64,000 nucleotides of DNA from Streptomyces filipinensis (lineage in GTDB: Bacteria; Actinomycetota; Actinomycetes; Streptomycetales; Streptomycetaceae), in assembly GCF_014649495.1 (NCBI RefSeq), contig NZ_BMTD01000009.1, positions 62,001 to 126,000 of the forward strand, written 5' to 3'. The notes beneath the pieces were generated by a model. The model searched no databases. It was given only the letters and a program-made list of their open reading frames with translations, and was not told the DNA's origin. Each line of letters begins with the position of its first letter. Within the stretch, counting starts at the first letter, position 1. A program made the position numbers and the translations under genes. Below are positions 49,801 through 59,161 of the stretch, piece after piece.

Positions 49801-51687
49801 GCCCAGTCGATGGCACCTCAGGCTCCGGAGGGCGCTCACCCGGCCTCCGTACCGATGCCTCCCGCTCCGATGCCTCCCGTCCAGGCCGTTCCCGGCCAGG
49901 CGGTCCCGGCGCAGGTGACTCCCCCGCACGGCGTGCCGGTCGCGCCCGGGCAGGCCGGACCGCAGCCCGCGGGGGCGCCGACTCCCGGTCAGGGCACGCC
50001 GGTTCACGGCGTTCCGGCGCAGGGTACGGCCGGGCAGGGCATCCCCGTCCAGGCCGGTCCCGTACCGGCCGCGGGGCAGACGTCCGCTCCCGCGCAGGGG
50101 CTGCCGGGTCAGCAACCCGGCGTACCGCACCCCGCCGCGCCCAGGCACGACGCCGCCGGCCGGCCCGTACCGACGGCTCCCGGCTCCCCCGCGGCTGCGG
50201 GTCCGACGCCGCCGGGTGGTGCCCCGAACGGCCTGCCGCTGCCCGCGGAGGCCGGTGCCGGGCAGATGCCGACGGCCGGCCAGGCGCCTGGCGTGCCCCA
50301 GCAGTGGCCCGGCGCCGATGACACCTCCGGCGCGGGTGGCACGCCCGTACCGCAGACCGGCACGCCGGCCCCGGGCACCCCGCTCCCCGCGGAGCGGGCC
50401 GGTGTCCAGGCGCCGCGGGCCGCACAGCCGTTGCCCGCCGAGGAGGGCGACGTCGACCCGAACTCGACGCAGGGGCGGGCGATCAGCGTCCGTACGCTCG
50501 GACAGGGCGTGCCGTTCTCGCGGCAGGCCGCGCAGGTGCAGCAGCCCACGGCGACCCCGCCGCCGCACACGCCGGGCGGGTCCGGCCGGCGGCGCAAGCT
50601 GGGCACGCCGCCCGACCCGGCCCAGCGCGCGGACCAGCAGCCGGAGCAGACGGCCCGGCCGCGCCCGCCGGCCGAACCGGCGCCCGCGCAGCCCTCGCTC
50701 GGCGGACAGCCGTCCCTCGGTGGACAACCGTCGCCCGGTGGACAGCCGTCCCTCGGCGGTCAGCCGGTCCCCGCGCAGGCGCAGCCGTCGCTCGCCGGGC
50801 AGCCCCGGCTCGCCCCGGGCACCGAGGGCGCCGGACGCTCGTACGCCATAGGCGCGCCGGACGCCGATGCCGCCGAGGGGCCCGAGCCGCTGGACGGTCC
50901 CGGTGGGGCGGTCGAGGTCGCGGACGCGCCGCTGCCGCAGCCGCTCGACGACGAACTGCCTCCGGAGCCGCTGGACAACCCGCGCCGGCTGCTGGTGTGG
51001 CCCGCGCCGGACGCGACGACCCAGCAGGCGCTGAGCGACCGTGGCTACCGGCCGGTGATCGTGCACTCCCGTGAGGAGGTCGACGCGCAGATCGCGGCGT
51101 TCCCGGCCGCGCTGTTCGTGGATCCGCTGACCGGGCCCATCACGCGTACGGCCCTGCAGTCGCTGCGGCAGGCCGCGGTCGCCGCCGAGGTGCCGGTGCT
51201 GGTGACGGCCGGACTCGGTCAGGCGACGCGCGAGGCGGCGTACGGCGCCGATCCCGCCGTGCTGCTCAAGGCGCTGGCGCCGCGCGACAGCGAGCAGCAT
51301 CCGCCGCGGGTGCTGCTCATCGAGGAGCACGCGGAGATCGCGCTGGCGCTGACCTCGACCCTGGAGCGGCGCGGGATGCAGGTGGCGCGGGCCGCGAACG
51401 ACAACGACGCGGTGACGCTCGCCGGGCAGTTCCGGCCGAACCTCGTGGTGATGGACCTGATGCAGGTGCAGCGGCGCCAGGCCGGCTTCATCGGGATCAT
51501 CGACTGGCTCCGTGCGAACGGGCAGCTCAACCGCACCCCGCTGGTCGTCTACACGGCGGCCGTCGACCAGGCCGACCTGCCCCGGCTGGCGTCGGGCGAG
51601 ACGGTGCTGTTCCTCGCGGAGCGCTCCACCAGCGCCGAGGTGCAGAGCCGGATCGTGGACCTGCTGGCCAGCATCGGCACGAACTAG
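46891..51687 (+). CDS. Giant PAS/pseudo-histidine-kinase/receiver protein
   Basis: A 1598-residue cytoplasmic protein. PAS domains span residues of about 1-130 (AILDALPDALVLVNANGTVV) and 145-270 (ILRAASEGVVGTDTEGRIVLVN). A coiled coil of charged heptads follows (272-345). The HisKA-like helix reads LGQSLRGPLEEL, with Gln where HELRTPL has the phosphoacceptor His. The ATPase-like domain (430-550) keeps only RGIVRAHGG and lacks a clear N box and G1, so kinase activity is unlikely. A disordered Pro/Gly/Ala/Gln linker of about 800 residues carries repeated PTGRRRR motifs. The C-terminus has two receiver-like domains: one with Asp in ALFVDPLTG and a Lys in LLKALAP, the last with Asp in VVMDLMQ but without the Lys. 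The GTG follows AACAGGGAGGAAGG. It may act as a scaffold; this is inference. Confidence 0.88.
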   Translation: MSSRPSRGAARLAAILDALPDALVLVNANGTVVNANTIALEAFEAPGTALVGRGLLDLLPEFDSRLIPGSMRRPDHMDPRGRTKPTRMIARRTDGTEFPVEVTSANLENGQQAYDGYGYTGDELLMVVVRDLSGTVDTEAELARSQRQTEMILRAASEGVVGTDTEGRIVLVNPAAAQILGYRAGELGGKELHTLVLHSRADGSPFPYDESPLADTLRSGRKHRVRGQVLWSKGDERVSVDLTTAPVRDGDQLVGAVMTFTDRRPLESMAEEKAALEKAHAEEVERLSEEHASDLTALRQQHVTELEELREKHAEEQAAGEERYAALAEREKDRYEALAGRHEQLLTLLGQSLRGPLEELRRELAALAADDAGQLWPEANQVLHHLSAGYARITTLIDNVLGYQRLDAGAEDITRTKVMLDAVVAAGVDGAVELIGPGRVQFAVHAPPIEAEVDPQRLATALAHLVADVAGVDATGNSPVSAGGYLDNTVVVAAAQRGEVARIEVRGPYTGGDAVHEPIVRGIVRAHGGVLQTHEVPGMSGSAYVLEVPLGGGAGTVDGRPSAVALPAGQGPVGQGPVGQEPGGLVLAGQEPGGQEPSGLVPGGPATPVSGEQVSGEQASGLGEGAAEEAAGGGRRRARRASTDAFLESDVPGAGQAGEAEAPAPTGRRRRRAGAPAEEPAVVPAAGPEAASGGTGRRRARPAENNAGDGDAGGAVSEGAVVTAAEHAAGAAASGTGLGAAVPPQGVPVPTGRRAPHDSGAPQAALPPALPAVGSRPAPGGQAVPDAQAAPGVPAAEVVPAEGGQPTGRRRRALAAAAERAAAQEAGARTVFALPPAEADRSPQSAGGPDGTGTVPAPGRVPGAGTPVGPGGAVPVGPGAVAPAGPGTGAPAGSGTDAGAGAVPGAAGQPQAPGQEPAQLPLSVAGVPADDGRHDAVPLDQASDHTPPQPHPTSAPTGRRRRAVTQSAEPAQSMAPQAPEGAHPASVPMPPAPMPPVQAVPGQAVPAQVTPPHGVPVAPGQAGPQPAGAPTPGQGTPVHGVPAQGTAGQGIPVQAGPVPAAGQTSAPAQGLPGQQPGVPHPAAPRHDAAGRPVPTAPGSPAAAGPTPPGGAPNGLPLPAEAGAGQMPTAGQAPGVPQQWPGADDTSGAGGTPVPQTGTPAPGTPLPAERAGVQAPRAAQPLPAEEGDVDPNSTQGRAISVRTLGQGVPFSRQAAQVQQPTATPPPHTPGGSGRRRKLGTPPDPAQRADQQPEQTARPRPPAEPAPAQPSLGGQPSLGGQPSPGGQPSLGGQPVPAQAQPSLAGQPRLAPGTEGAGRSYAIGAPDADAAEGPEPLDGPGGAVEVADAPLPQPLDDELPPEPLDNPRRLLVWPAPDATTQQALSDRGYRPVIVHSREEVDAQIAAFPAALFVDPLTGPITRTALQSLRQAAVAAEVPVLVTAGLGQATREAAYGADPAVLLKALAPRDSEQHPPRVLLIEEHAEIALALTSTLERRGMQVARAANDNDAVTLAGQFRPNLVVMDLMQVQRRQAGFIGIIDWLRANGQLNRTPLVVYTAAVDQADLPRLASGETVLFLAERSTSAEVQSRIVDLLASIGTN

Positions 51688-51690
51688 GGC

Positions 51691-51775
51691 TTCCGGAGCC
51701 GCCGGTCCTGCCTTCGGGGCCGCCGGTCTGCTTTCGGAGCCGCCGGCCTTGCCTTCGGGGCCGCCGGTCCCGTGG
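51691..51775 (+). repeat. Four imperfect copies of a 21-base repeat
   Basis: TTCGGRGCCGCCGGTCTGCC-like units recur four times head to tail directly after the stop of the giant gene. Each is slightly diverged. The repeats form no simple hairpin and encode nothing evident. Confidence 0.65.
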
Positions 51776-51817
51776 AGCTCGGGGAGCGGCTGTGCCGTCG
51801 GCCGCGCAGTGCTGCGG

Positions 51818-52399
51818 CTAGCGCGCGACCAGGCGGCGGGCCGCCTCCTTCACGGAGGCTCGCAGCCGGTCGCGGTCGGTGTCCTCCGCCCCGGTGAGGA
51901 TGCGCCGCATCTGGGGGACCACGGCCATCCAGTTGGCCAGCGCGGTCAGCAGCAACAGGAGGTCGCCGGGCGGGAACGCGTCGGTGATCACCCCTCGGGC
52001 CTGGCCGTCGGCGAGGGCCGCCACCTTCCGGGCGTAGTGGTCCTGGCGGGTCGGTTCGTCGGGCAGCTCGGCCGTGCCGTACTCGATGCCCTCCCAGAAC
52101 AGCAGGCGCAGCAGCTCGGGGTGGGCGGCGTGGTAGTCGAGCAGGCGGTCGACCCAGCCCTCGATGTCGTCGGGGTCGACGGGGACGGCGGCGGCCAGGT
52201 CGACCATGCAGGTGCCGAGCACCTGGGTGAACAGCTCCGCCTTGTTGCCGAAGTAGGCGTAGATGAGCTGCTTGTTGGCCTTGGCCTCGGTGGCGATGCG
52301 GTCGATGCGGGCGCCCGCGATGCCGTGCCGGGCGAACTCGGCGACCGCCGCCTCGAAGATGCGGGCCTTGGTGGCCTCGGGGTCCCTGACTGCTGCCAT
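51818..52399 (-). CDS. TetR-family transcriptional regulator
   Basis: A 193-residue repressor. The HTH reads RIFEAAVAEFARHGIAGARIDRIATEAKANKQLIYAYFGNKAELFTQVL. The ligand domain includes HPELLRLLFWEGIEYG, similar to the C-terminal domain of many actinobacterial AcrR-like proteins. The ATG at 52399 is chosen because the HTH begins just after it. It is divergent from the MFS gene, with two operator-like repeats between them. Confidence 0.93.
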   Translation of the reverse strand: MAAVRDPEATKARIFEAAVAEFARHGIAGARIDRIATEAKANKQLIYAYFGNKAELFTQVLGTCMVDLAAAVPVDPDDIEGWVDRLLDYHAAHPELLRLLFWEGIEYGTAELPDEPTRQDHYARKVAALADGQARGVITDAFPPGDLLLLLTALANWMAVVPQMRRILTGAEDTDRDRLRASVKEAARRLVAR

Positions 52400-52429
52400 G
52401 GGGACAGGGTAGGGGTCGGACAGGCAAGT

Positions 52430-52501
52430 AACCAACTATTTGGTTGACGGGAATGCGATCACCCTGCACCCTGTTGAGTGCTACCAACCAACGAGTTAGT
52501 T
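52430..52501. promoter_or_regulatory. Two AACCAA-N4-TTRGTT operators
   Basis: AACCAACTATTTGGTT at 52430-52445 is a perfect 6+6 inverted repeat. AACCAACGAGTTAGTT at 52486-52501 is the same with one mismatch. They are 56 bases apart in the TetR-MFS divergent promoter region, so the TetR protein may bind both and control both directions. Confidence 0.78.
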
Positions 52502-52533
52502 ACTAGAGTCGGCTCCAAGGAGTGTCCCCGCTC

Positions 52534-53796
52534 ATGCCGTCAGCCACCAGCACCCGCCCGGCCCACCGGACCCGGACCCGGACCCGCGACCGTGTCCCCG
52601 CGCCCGACCGGTCCGCGGCGTCCACCGCGCCCGGCGAGTCCGCGGCCCCCGGAGCATCCGGCAATCTGTTCCTCCTGCTCATCGCCGTCTGCACGGCCGT
52701 CACCGCCGCCAACATCTACCTCGCGGCCCCGCTGCTCCCCCTGATCGCCCACGACTTCGGCACGGTCCCCTCGGCGGTGACCTGGATCGCGTCCGTCGCC
52801 CAGTTCGGCTACGCGGCCGGCCTGCTCTTCTTCGCCCCGCTCGGCGACCGCGTCAACCGCCGCCCGCTCGTCGCCGGCCTGTCCCTGGCCACCACGGGGG
52901 CGCTGGTCGCCGCCGCCGCGGCCCCGGGCACCGCCGCGCTCGCCGCCGCCGTGTTCCTCGCCGCCGCCGCGACCGTCATACCGCAGCTGCTGGTCCCGCT
53001 GGTCGCCGAGCGCGCCCCCGCGAACCGGCGTGCCCGGCATGTCGCGGCCGTCATCGCCGGGCTGTTCACCGGCATCGTGGCCGCCCGTGTCGTCGGCGGT
53101 CTGGCCGGGCAGGTCTTCGGCTGGCGCTGGGTGTTCGCCGGATCCGCCGTACTGACCCTGGCACTGGGCCTGGCCACCGCCGTGGCCCTGCCGTCGGAGC
53201 GCCGGGCACGGCAGGGCGGCCTGTTCTCGGGCCTGGCCGAGCTGCCGGGACTGCTGCGCCGCTCGCCCGACCTGTGCCGGGCGTGCCTCCGGCAGGCGGG
53301 CATGTTCGGCGCCTGGAGCGCGCTGTGGACCTCCCTGACGCTGCTGCTGACCGGCCCCTCCTACGGGCTGTCGACCGCGACCGCCGGGCTCTTCGGCCTC
53401 TTCGGACTGACCTCCAGCGCGGTGGCGCCGCTGGCCGGAGGCCTGGTGGACCGTTTCGGCGCGGCACGGGTCGTCGGTACCGCGTATCTGCTCGCGGCCG
53501 TGGCCGTACCGCTGTTCTGGCTGGGCGGGCATGTCCTGGTGGCGCTGTTCGCCGCCGCGATCGCCGTCCATGCCGCGCTCGTCGCCTCGCACGTCGCCAA
53601 CCAGACCGTCGCCCTGACCACGACGTCCACCCCGGCCACCGCCAACACCGCCTACGTCGTCTCCGGCTTCGCCGGCGGCGCCCTCGCCTCAGCCGCCGCA
53701 GGCCCGGCCTTCGGCCACTGGGGCTGGGCCGGGGTGTGCGCGGTGGCGGCGGTAGGGCTGCTGCTGGGCTGGACGAGCACGCTGCGGCGGGGGTGA
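52534..53796 (+). CDS. MFS transporter (12-helix, AraJ/YdhP-like)
   Basis: A 420-residue exporter with about 12 helices after a basic, Ala/Pro-rich N-terminus of 45 residues. AANIYLAAPLLPLIAHDFG in helix 1, FFAPLGDRVNRRPLVAGLSL as motif A and GLFTGIVAARVVGGLAGQVFGWRWVF are the recognisable segments. The ATG follows AAGGAG at 11 bases. It is divergent from the TetR regulator, which should repress it. The exported compound is unknown. Confidence 0.93.
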   Translation: MPSATSTRPAHRTRTRTRDRVPAPDRSAASTAPGESAAPGASGNLFLLLIAVCTAVTAANIYLAAPLLPLIAHDFGTVPSAVTWIASVAQFGYAAGLLFFAPLGDRVNRRPLVAGLSLATTGALVAAAAAPGTAALAAAVFLAAAATVIPQLLVPLVAERAPANRRARHVAAVIAGLFTGIVAARVVGGLAGQVFGWRWVFAGSAVLTLALGLATAVALPSERRARQGGLFSGLAELPGLLRRSPDLCRACLRQAGMFGAWSALWTSLTLLLTGPSYGLSTATAGLFGLFGLTSSAVAPLAGGLVDRFGAARVVGTAYLLAAVAVPLFWLGGHVLVALFAAAIAVHAALVASHVANQTVALTTTSTPATANTAYVVSGFAGGALASAAAGPAFGHWGWAGVCAVAAVGLLLGWTSTLRRG

Positions 53797-53928
53797 ACGG
53801 GGGCGTGAGCAGCGCGGACCGGCGCCCTGGGCGAGCGGCCCGGGGCGGCGGGCCGGGCCGGCCGCCCCGGTGAGCAGCGCGGGGCAGCGGCCCGGGTCAG
53901 CAGCGCACCACAGGCCGCCCCGGGGCGG

Positions 53929-55584
<1,656 letters not shown>

Positions 55585-55642
55585 GGGGTCCTCCCGGGGC
55601 GGCGTTGCCTACGCGGTGGTAGAGGTCGCGCTGATTCTGCTC

Positions 55643-55660
55643 ACATACCGCGCGGTATGT
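55643..55660. promoter_or_regulatory. 18-bp perfect palindrome upstream of acyl-CoA ligase
   Basis: ACATACCGCGCGGTATGT is fully self-complementary. It lies 58 bases upstream of the acyl-CoA ligase start and 47 bases from the ECF sigma stop. Palindromes with CATACCG...CGGTATG are used by TetR-family regulators of lipid metabolism in actinobacteria. The regulator is not adjacent. Confidence 0.78.
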
Positions 55661-55706
55661 CACTAGGGGCGGGACACCGGGGGAGGAAATCTGGGGGAAT
55701 TCCCGA

Positions 55707-56300
55707 CTAGCGGACCAGTCCCAGCTCAGGGTCCTCACGCAGCTTGCCGAGCGCACGGGACACCGCCGACTTCACCGTCCCCACCGACACGCCCAGCACC
55801 TCGGCGGTCTGGGCCTCGCTGAGGTCCTCGTAGTAGCGCAGGACGACCATCGCCCGCTGGCGCGCCGGCAGCTTCATGACCGCCTGCCACATGGCGTCGT
55901 GCAGCGCCTGCCGCTCGGCCGGGTCGTCGCCGCCGGGGACCGGCTCGGGCTCGGGCAGCTCGTCGCAGCTGAACTCGTCCACCCTGCGCTTGCGCCACTG
56001 CGAGGTCCGGGTGTTCAGCAGCGCCCGGCGCACATAGCCGTCGAGCGCCCGCTGGTCCTCGATCCGCTCCCAGGCCACGTAGGTCTTGGCGAGCGCGGTC
56101 TGCAGCAGGTCCTCGGCGTCGCTCAGGTTCGCGGTCAGCGAGCGCGCGGTGCGCAGCAGGACCGGCTGGCGGGCGCGCACGTACGACGCGAACGACGGGT
56201 AGGCGGGTGCCTCTCCGCCTGGCCTGTGCCGTGCGTGGGGGAGGGTCTGCCGCCTTGGTGCGGCGGCGGCCGAGGCGCTGGTGCAGACGGGTGTGGTCAT
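55707..56300 (-). CDS. ECF sigma factor of the SigE-like (RsiX-type) family
   Basis: A 197-residue ECF sigma factor. Region 2 is FASYVRARQPVLLRTARSLTANLSDAEDLLQTALAKTYVAWERI, and region 4 is LPARQRAMVVLRYYEDLSEAQTAEVLGVSVGTVKSAVSRALGKL. The type matches actinobacterial SigE-family ECFs. The first 30 residues are Ala/Pro/Arg-rich. No anti-sigma factor is next to it, so control may be transcriptional or by a distant protein. A cotranscribed target is not evident. Confidence 0.92.
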   Translation of the reverse strand: MTTPVCTSASAAAAPRRQTLPHARHRPGGEAPAYPSFASYVRARQPVLLRTARSLTANLSDAEDLLQTALAKTYVAWERIEDQRALDGYVRRALLNTRTSQWRKRRVDEFSCDELPEPEPVPGGDDPAERQALHDAMWQAVMKLPARQRAMVVLRYYEDLSEAQTAEVLGVSVGTVKSAVSRALGKLREDPELGLVR

Positions 56301-56530
56301 GGCTCCACGCTAGGAGCGGGCCCCCTGCCGGCGGATCGCCCGCAGGTCCCGAAGCGGGGTCCCCCTCAGGTTGTACGGGTGGGGCCGGCTCCACCTCCTG
56401 AAGGTGGACGGCGCGTGCGGTCCCTCTGCGGGTACGACCCTGACGCCCGCCCGTCCGCCCCGGCACCGCCGGCCGCCCCGCCCCCGGCTCCGGGGCCGGT
56501 CGAGGCGCCGGAGCGGGTGCGGCCCCCGGA

Positions 56531-57697
56531 TCACCCGGGCGCCGTCAGGACCAGCCCCGACGTCGGTACCCCCGTGCCGGCCGTCACCAGGGTCCGGGCC
56601 GCTCCCGGTATCTGGTTCACCGCCGTGCCCCGCAGCTGGCGCACCGCCTCCGCTATGCCGTTCATCCCGTGCAGATACGCCTCCCCGAGCTGGCCCCCGT
56701 GGGTGTTCAGCGGCAGCCGCTCCTCGGCCACGAAGCCCGCCCCCTCCCCCTTCCCGCAGAACCCGAACTCCTCCAGCTGCATCAGCACGAACGGCGTGAA
56801 GTGGTCGTACAGGATCCCCACGTCGATGTCGCCCGGGCGCAGGCCGGAGTCGCGCCACAGCCGCCGCGCCACCACGCCCATCTCCGGCAGGCCGGTCAGG
56901 TCGTCCCGGTAGAAGCTGGTCATCTGCTCCTGCGCCCGCCCCGCGCCCTGGGCCGCGGCCGCGATCACGGCGGGGGGACGCGGCAGATCCCGGGCGCGCT
57001 CCAGGGACGTGACGACGATCGCCTGCCCGCCGTCGGTCTCCTGGCAGCAGTCCAGCAGCCGCAGCGGCTCCACGATCCAGCGGGACGCCGCGTGTTCGGC
57101 GAGGGTGATCGGGCGGCCGTGGAAGTACGCCGCCGGGTTCGTCGCCGCGTACCTGCGGTCCACCACGGCCACGTGCCCGAACACCTCCGGCGCCAGCCCG
57201 TACGCGTGCAGATACCGCTGGGCCGCCATCGCCACCCAGGAGGCCGGGGTGAGCAGCCCGAACGGCAGCACCCAGCCGAGCGCCACCCCCTCCGCCGAGG
57301 GCTCCCGGTGCTGCACGCCCGCGCCGAACCGGCGGCCCGACCGCTCGTTGAAGGCGCGGTAGCAGACCACCACCTCCGCCACGCCCGTCGCCACCGCGAG
57401 CGCCGCCTGCAGGACCGTCGCACAGGCCGCGCCGCCGCCGTAGTGGACCCGCGAGAAGAAGGACAGCTCGCCCATCCCACAGGCCTGGGCCACCGTGATC
57501 TCCGGGTTGGTGTCCATCGTGAACGTCACCATGCCGTCCACGTCCGCCGGTGCCAGCCCCGCGTCGTCCAGCGCGGCGCGTACCGCCTCCACGGCCAGCC
57601 GCAGCTCACTGCGCCCGGAGTCCTTGGAGAACTCGGTGGCCCCGATGCCGACGATCGCGGCCCGTCCGGCCAGGGTGTCGCGGGTGCGCACGCTCAT
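56531..57697 (-). CDS. Thiolase-like lipid-transfer protein (Ltp2/SCPx type)
   Basis: A 388-residue nondecarboxylating thiolase-fold protein. GRAAIVGIGATEFSKDSGRSE, FSRVHYGGGAACATVLQAALAVATG and the C-terminal LNTHGGQLGEAYLHGMNGIAEAVRQLRG are typical of SCP2-thiolase and Ltp proteins. CATV supplies a Cys near the classical position, but the Ltp2 group does not act as a standard thiolase. Together with a DUF35 partner, Ltp2 in steroid degraders cleaves a CoA-linked side chain by retro-aldol reaction. Its ATG overlaps the MaoC stop (ATGA). The fold call is firm; the reaction is inference from the operon. Confidence 0.87.
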   Translation of the reverse strand: MSVRTRDTLAGRAAIVGIGATEFSKDSGRSELRLAVEAVRAALDDAGLAPADVDGMVTFTMDTNPEITVAQACGMGELSFFSRVHYGGGAACATVLQAALAVATGVAEVVVCYRAFNERSGRRFGAGVQHREPSAEGVALGWVLPFGLLTPASWVAMAAQRYLHAYGLAPEVFGHVAVVDRRYAATNPAAYFHGRPITLAEHAASRWIVEPLRLLDCCQETDGGQAIVVTSLERARDLPRPPAVIAAAAQGAGRAQEQMTSFYRDDLTGLPEMGVVARRLWRDSGLRPGDIDVGILYDHFTPFVLMQLEEFGFCGKGEGAGFVAEERLPLNTHGGQLGEAYLHGMNGIAEAVRQLRGTAVNQIPGAARTLVTAGTGVPTSGLVLTAPG

Positions 57698-58170
57698 GAG
57701 CGGTCCTTCGGGTCCGGGGCCGCCGCGACGGTCTCCCGCGTCCGGGCCGGGGCCGGCGGAGCCGGATCCGTCGGGACCGTGACCGTCACCGTGCCCGTCA
57801 CATGACGGCCGAGCGCGTTGGCGCCGACGACCCGTACGGTGGCGGTGTCACCGTCGACCGCCTCGATCCTGCCGGTCAGCACCATGGTGTCGCCGGGGCG
57901 GTTGGGCGCCCCGAGCCGGATGGCGACCTTGCGGAGCACGGCCGTCGGGCCGAAGTGGTCCGTGACGTACCTGCCGACCAGGCCGTTCGTCGTCAGGATG
58001 TTCATGAAGACGTCCGGTGAGCCCTTCTGCCGGGCCAGTTCGGCGTCGTGGTGGACGTCCTGGTAGTCCCGTGAGGCGATCGCCCCCGCCACGATCAGCG
58101 TCCGCGTGACCGGGATCTCCAGCGGGGGCAGCTGGACACCCGCCGCCAGTACCCTCGTCGGTGCCGTCAT
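57694..58170 (-). CDS. MaoC-like hydratase, ChsH1 type
   Basis: A 158-residue single hotdog-fold protein. RDYQDVHHDAELARQKGSPDVFMNILTTNGLVGRYVTDHFG contains the hydratase motif, with Asp/His in the order expected for MaoC and ChsH1. In Mycobacterium ChsH1 pairs with the MaoC half of ChsH2 to hydrate an enoyl-CoA steroid side chain. The ATG at 58170 follows GGGGAG. It sits between the DUF35 fusion and the thiolase, with virtually no gap on either side. Confidence 0.88.
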   Translation of the reverse strand: MTAPTRVLAAGVQLPPLEIPVTRTLIVAGAIASRDYQDVHHDAELARQKGSPDVFMNILTTNGLVGRYVTDHFGPTAVLRKVAIRLGAPNRPGDTMVLTGRIEAVDGDTATVRVVGANALGRHVTGTVTVTVPTDPAPPAPARTRETVAAAPDPKDRS

Positions 58171-58173
58171 CAC

Positions 58174-59124
58174 TCACTCCCCGCCCTCGACGCCCCGGAA
58201 GACCGGCAGGACCAGCGCGCCCTCCGCGTCCTCGTAGGTGCGGAACTCCGCCCGGACCGGCAGACCGATGCGCACCTTGTCGTACGGCACCCCGACCACG
58301 TTGCTCACCATCCGCACACCCTCGGCGAGTTCGACGAGCGCGACCGCGTAGGGACCGGCCGCGTCAGTGGCGTGCCCGGACTCGGTGAAGGCGGGGAAGG
58401 GCGGGTGGTGCATCACCACGTACGAGTAGACGGTCCCCGCGCCGCTCGCCTCGACCGTGTCCCAGTCGAGGCAGCCGCACGCGTTGCAGCCCGGCAGCCA
58501 GGGGTGGCGCACCGTGCCGCAGTCCGCGCAGCGCTGGATGAGGAGCCGGTGCTCGGACACGCCCTGCCAGAAGCCGGCGTTGTCCCGGTCGACCACCGGG
58601 CGCGGACGTGCGGCCCTGGGTGGGCGGCGGGCCGGGGCGTACTTGAGGATGCGGAAGCGGTGCGTGCCCACGAGCTCGCCCTCGACCCGGACGTCCGTGC
58701 GGGTCGTGACGAAGTACCCGGTACCCAGCTTGGTCGTCTTGCGGCCGGAGACCGACTCGATCACGGAGTCGAACGTGACCCGGTCGCCCGGGCGCAGGGG
58801 CCGCAGGTACTCCTGCTCGCAGTCGGTGGCCACCACCGCCGTGCAGCCCGAGGTGTCGAGGAGGGACAGCAGCTCGTCGTAGGCGCCGGTGCGGCCCTCG
58901 TGTCCGGACAGGCCGCCCATCGTCCAGGCCTGGAGCATGGTGGGCGGGGCGATGGCGTCCGGGCCGGAGTAGGCCGGGTTGGTGTCGCCCATGGCCTCGC
59001 ACCAGTGCCGGATCATCGGGGCGTTCACCGGGTCCTTGCCCACCCCGGCGACAGCGGCCGGCGCACCCTCGTACGCCTTGAGCCGCGCGCCGAGGGGGTC
59101 GGACACCACGTCTGCCGTGCTCAC
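58174..59124 (-). CDS. MaoC-DUF35 fusion, ChsH2 type
   Basis: A 316-residue protein in two parts. Residues 1-165 form a MaoC-like hotdog domain (KDPVNAPMIRHWCEAMGDTNPAYSG, PPTMLQAWTMGGL, LRPGDRVTFDSVIESVSGRKTTKLGTGYFVTT). Residues 180-316 are a DUF35 domain with the rubredoxin-like zinc site RCADCGTVRHPWLPGCNACG and an OB fold with YSYVVMHHPPFPAF. This is the layout of ChsH2, whose hotdog joins ChsH1 and whose DUF35 holds Ltp2. The GTG at 59124 follows GAGGGAG and is preferred to an upstream start. It is first in a three-gene overlapping operon with a TetR-like palindrome in front. Confidence 0.9.
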   Translation of the reverse strand: MSTADVVSDPLGARLKAYEGAPAAVAGVGKDPVNAPMIRHWCEAMGDTNPAYSGPDAIAPPTMLQAWTMGGLSGHEGRTGAYDELLSLLDTSGCTAVVATDCEQEYLRPLRPGDRVTFDSVIESVSGRKTTKLGTGYFVTTRTDVRVEGELVGTHRFRILKYAPARRPPRAARPRPVVDRDNAGFWQGVSEHRLLIQRCADCGTVRHPWLPGCNACGCLDWDTVEASGAGTVYSYVVMHHPPFPAFTESGHATDAAGPYAVALVELAEGVRMVSNVVGVPYDKVRIGLPVRAEFRTYEDAEGALVLPVFRGVEGGE

Positions 59125-59161
59125 CGCAGCTCCCTCGTCATCCCGAGCCACCCGGACAATT

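Noticed and set aside
56371..56799. Frames in the gap between the ECF sigma gene and the thiolase-like gene
   Set aside because: They overlap the thiolase-like gene in antisense and have only Arg/Pro-rich content. No independent gene is supported in the 230-base gap.
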